DNA from: Microcaldota archaeon
Lineage (GTDB): Archaea > Micrarchaeota > Micrarchaeia > Anstonellales > Bilamarchaeaceae
DNA length: 5,882 nt
Reading direction: 5' to 3'
NCBI GenBank assembly: GCA_016180665.1
Contig: JACPAS010000067.1
Location: 1 to 5,882, forward strand
A program made the position numbers and the translations under genes. Under the pieces are notes generated by a model. That model saw only the letters and a list, made by a program, of their open reading frames with translations, had not been told where the DNA came from and did not search any database. This document shows, in pieces, positions 5,724 through 5,882 of the stretch; within the stretch, counting starts at the first letter, position 1, and every line of letters starts with the position of its first letter.

Positions 5724-5862
5724 GGCGTAACGGTAGCGTGGGGGCCTGTGGTAAGGCTTTTGGCTTAGGTTTTTCTAACGCCAAAACCCTGGAAAAGGCA
5801 TGAGGTATTTCTCATATCTTTGCAGATAGCCCTCGGCCCGAGTTCAACTCTCGGTCGTGGCC
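5716..5862 (+). tRNA. tRNA-His (anticodon GTG), intron-containing
   Basis: All arms can be drawn. Acceptor GCCACGA (5716-5722) pairs with TCGTGGC (5855-5861). D-stem GCGT (5725-5728) pairs with GCGT (5736-5739), with GG in the loop (5732-5733). The anticodon stem is GGGGC (5741-5745) with GCCCT (5829-5833). T-stem CCGAG (5838-5842) pairs with CTCGG (5850-5854) around TTCAACT. The anticodon is G34-T35-G36 at 5748-5750, giving histidine. Identity is confirmed by C73 at 5862, which faces an encoded G-1 at 5715; this extra G-1:C73 pair is the hallmark of tRNA-His. The gene is split after position 37 (5751) by an intron at 5752-5827; exon 2 starts with A38 at 5828. The spliced anticodon loop is CTGTGGA. 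CCA is not encoded. The variable loop is four bases (CGGC). T-rich DNA follows directly. Confidence 0.95.
5752..5827 (+). other. 76-nt archaeal tRNA intron with bulge-helix-bulge splice motif
   Basis: The intron lies at the canonical 37/38 site. The splice structure can be drawn: the anticodon stem, a 4-bp central helix CTGT (5746-5749) with GCAG (5822-5825) including one G-T pair, 3-nt bulges GGT (5750-5752) and ATA (5826-5828), then a weak inner helix AAGG (5753-5756) with CTTT (5818-5821). Cutting after the second base of each bulge, as the archaeal splicing endonuclease EndA does, yields exactly the predicted tRNA. The intron body folds into two hairpins: TTTTGGC (5758-5764) with GCCAAAA (5780-5786), extended by TTAG/CTAA after a one-base bulge, and ATGAG (5800-5804) with CTCAT (5811-5815). 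It encodes no protein. Confidence 0.88.
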
Positions 5863-5873
5863 TTTATTTATTT
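5863..5873 (+). terminator. T-rich stretch after tRNA-His
   Basis: TTTATTTATTT follows the discriminator base at once, a plausible weak oligo-T terminator for the tRNA transcript. The remaining nine bases of the window show nothing recognisable. Confidence 0.45.
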
Positions 5874-5882
5874 GGTTAGCTT

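Noticed and set aside
5552..5803. Open frame of 83 codons on the plus strand
   Set aside because: It runs through the tRNA promoter, the leader hairpin, tRNA exon 1 and part of the intron. The protein is not recognisable and the structured RNA explains the DNA better.
1..5882. CRISPR array, insertion sequence or integrated element
   Set aside because: No spaced repeat series, transposase, integrase or terminal inverted repeats are visible. The only notable direct repeat is the 16-base tRNA-His duplication, and it holds the 5' end of the tRNA, unlike the 3'-end att sites usual for archaeal integrases.

Overview
The window reads as AT-rich archaeal chromosome. Support for archaea: a tRNA-His interrupted between positions 37 and 38 by an intron with a bulge-helix-bulge splice motif; AT-rich TATA-like boxes about 26 nt upstream of start codons that lack a Shine-Dalgarno sequence (leaderless pattern); a Lrp/AsnC-type regulator and a beta-CASP-like RNase of archaeal type; and oligo-T terminators. 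The gene mix (fused double Lrp regulator, small genes, degenerate M23-like lipoprotein) is compatible with a DPANN archaeon such as a Woesearchaeota/Pacearchaeota relative, but no phylogenetic marker here proves that.

Layout. 1-147: T-rich noncoding DNA, then a TATA-like box. 148-1038 (+): short metallo-beta-lactamase/beta-CASP-like nuclease. 1077-2435 (+): secreted lipoprotein with a charged linker, a degenerate M23-like domain and an unassigned C-terminal domain. 2428-3393 (-): tandem two-unit Lrp/AsnC regulator whose 3' end overlaps the lipoprotein gene by 8 bp. 3394-3513: divergent promoter region with an 18-bp perfect palindrome where the regulator's TATA box should lie. 3514-4212 (+): class I SAM-dependent methyltransferase, coupled by a 4-bp ATGA overlap to 4209-5534 (+), an AzgA-like NCS2 purine permease. 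An oligo-T terminator follows. 5716-5862 (+) (5715 with G-1): tRNA-His(GTG) with a 76-nt intron, preceded by an unusual leader holding a second copy of the tRNA's 5' acceptor strand and an 8-bp hairpin.

How the parts relate. The genes do not form one obvious pathway. The only clear operon is methyltransferase-permease, divergent from the Lrp-type regulator, so autoregulation of the regulator and possible control of the operon is a reasonable but unproven reading. Translation signals split in two: the three genes predicted to start transcripts directly (148, 1077, 3393) are leaderless, while the operon genes have Shine-Dalgarno sequences.

I did not find a CRISPR array, transposon, or clear defence system. 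The most unusual items are the tRNA-His leader duplication, the active-site loss in the M23-like lipoprotein, the palindrome in the lrp promoter and changed substrate-site residues in the permease.
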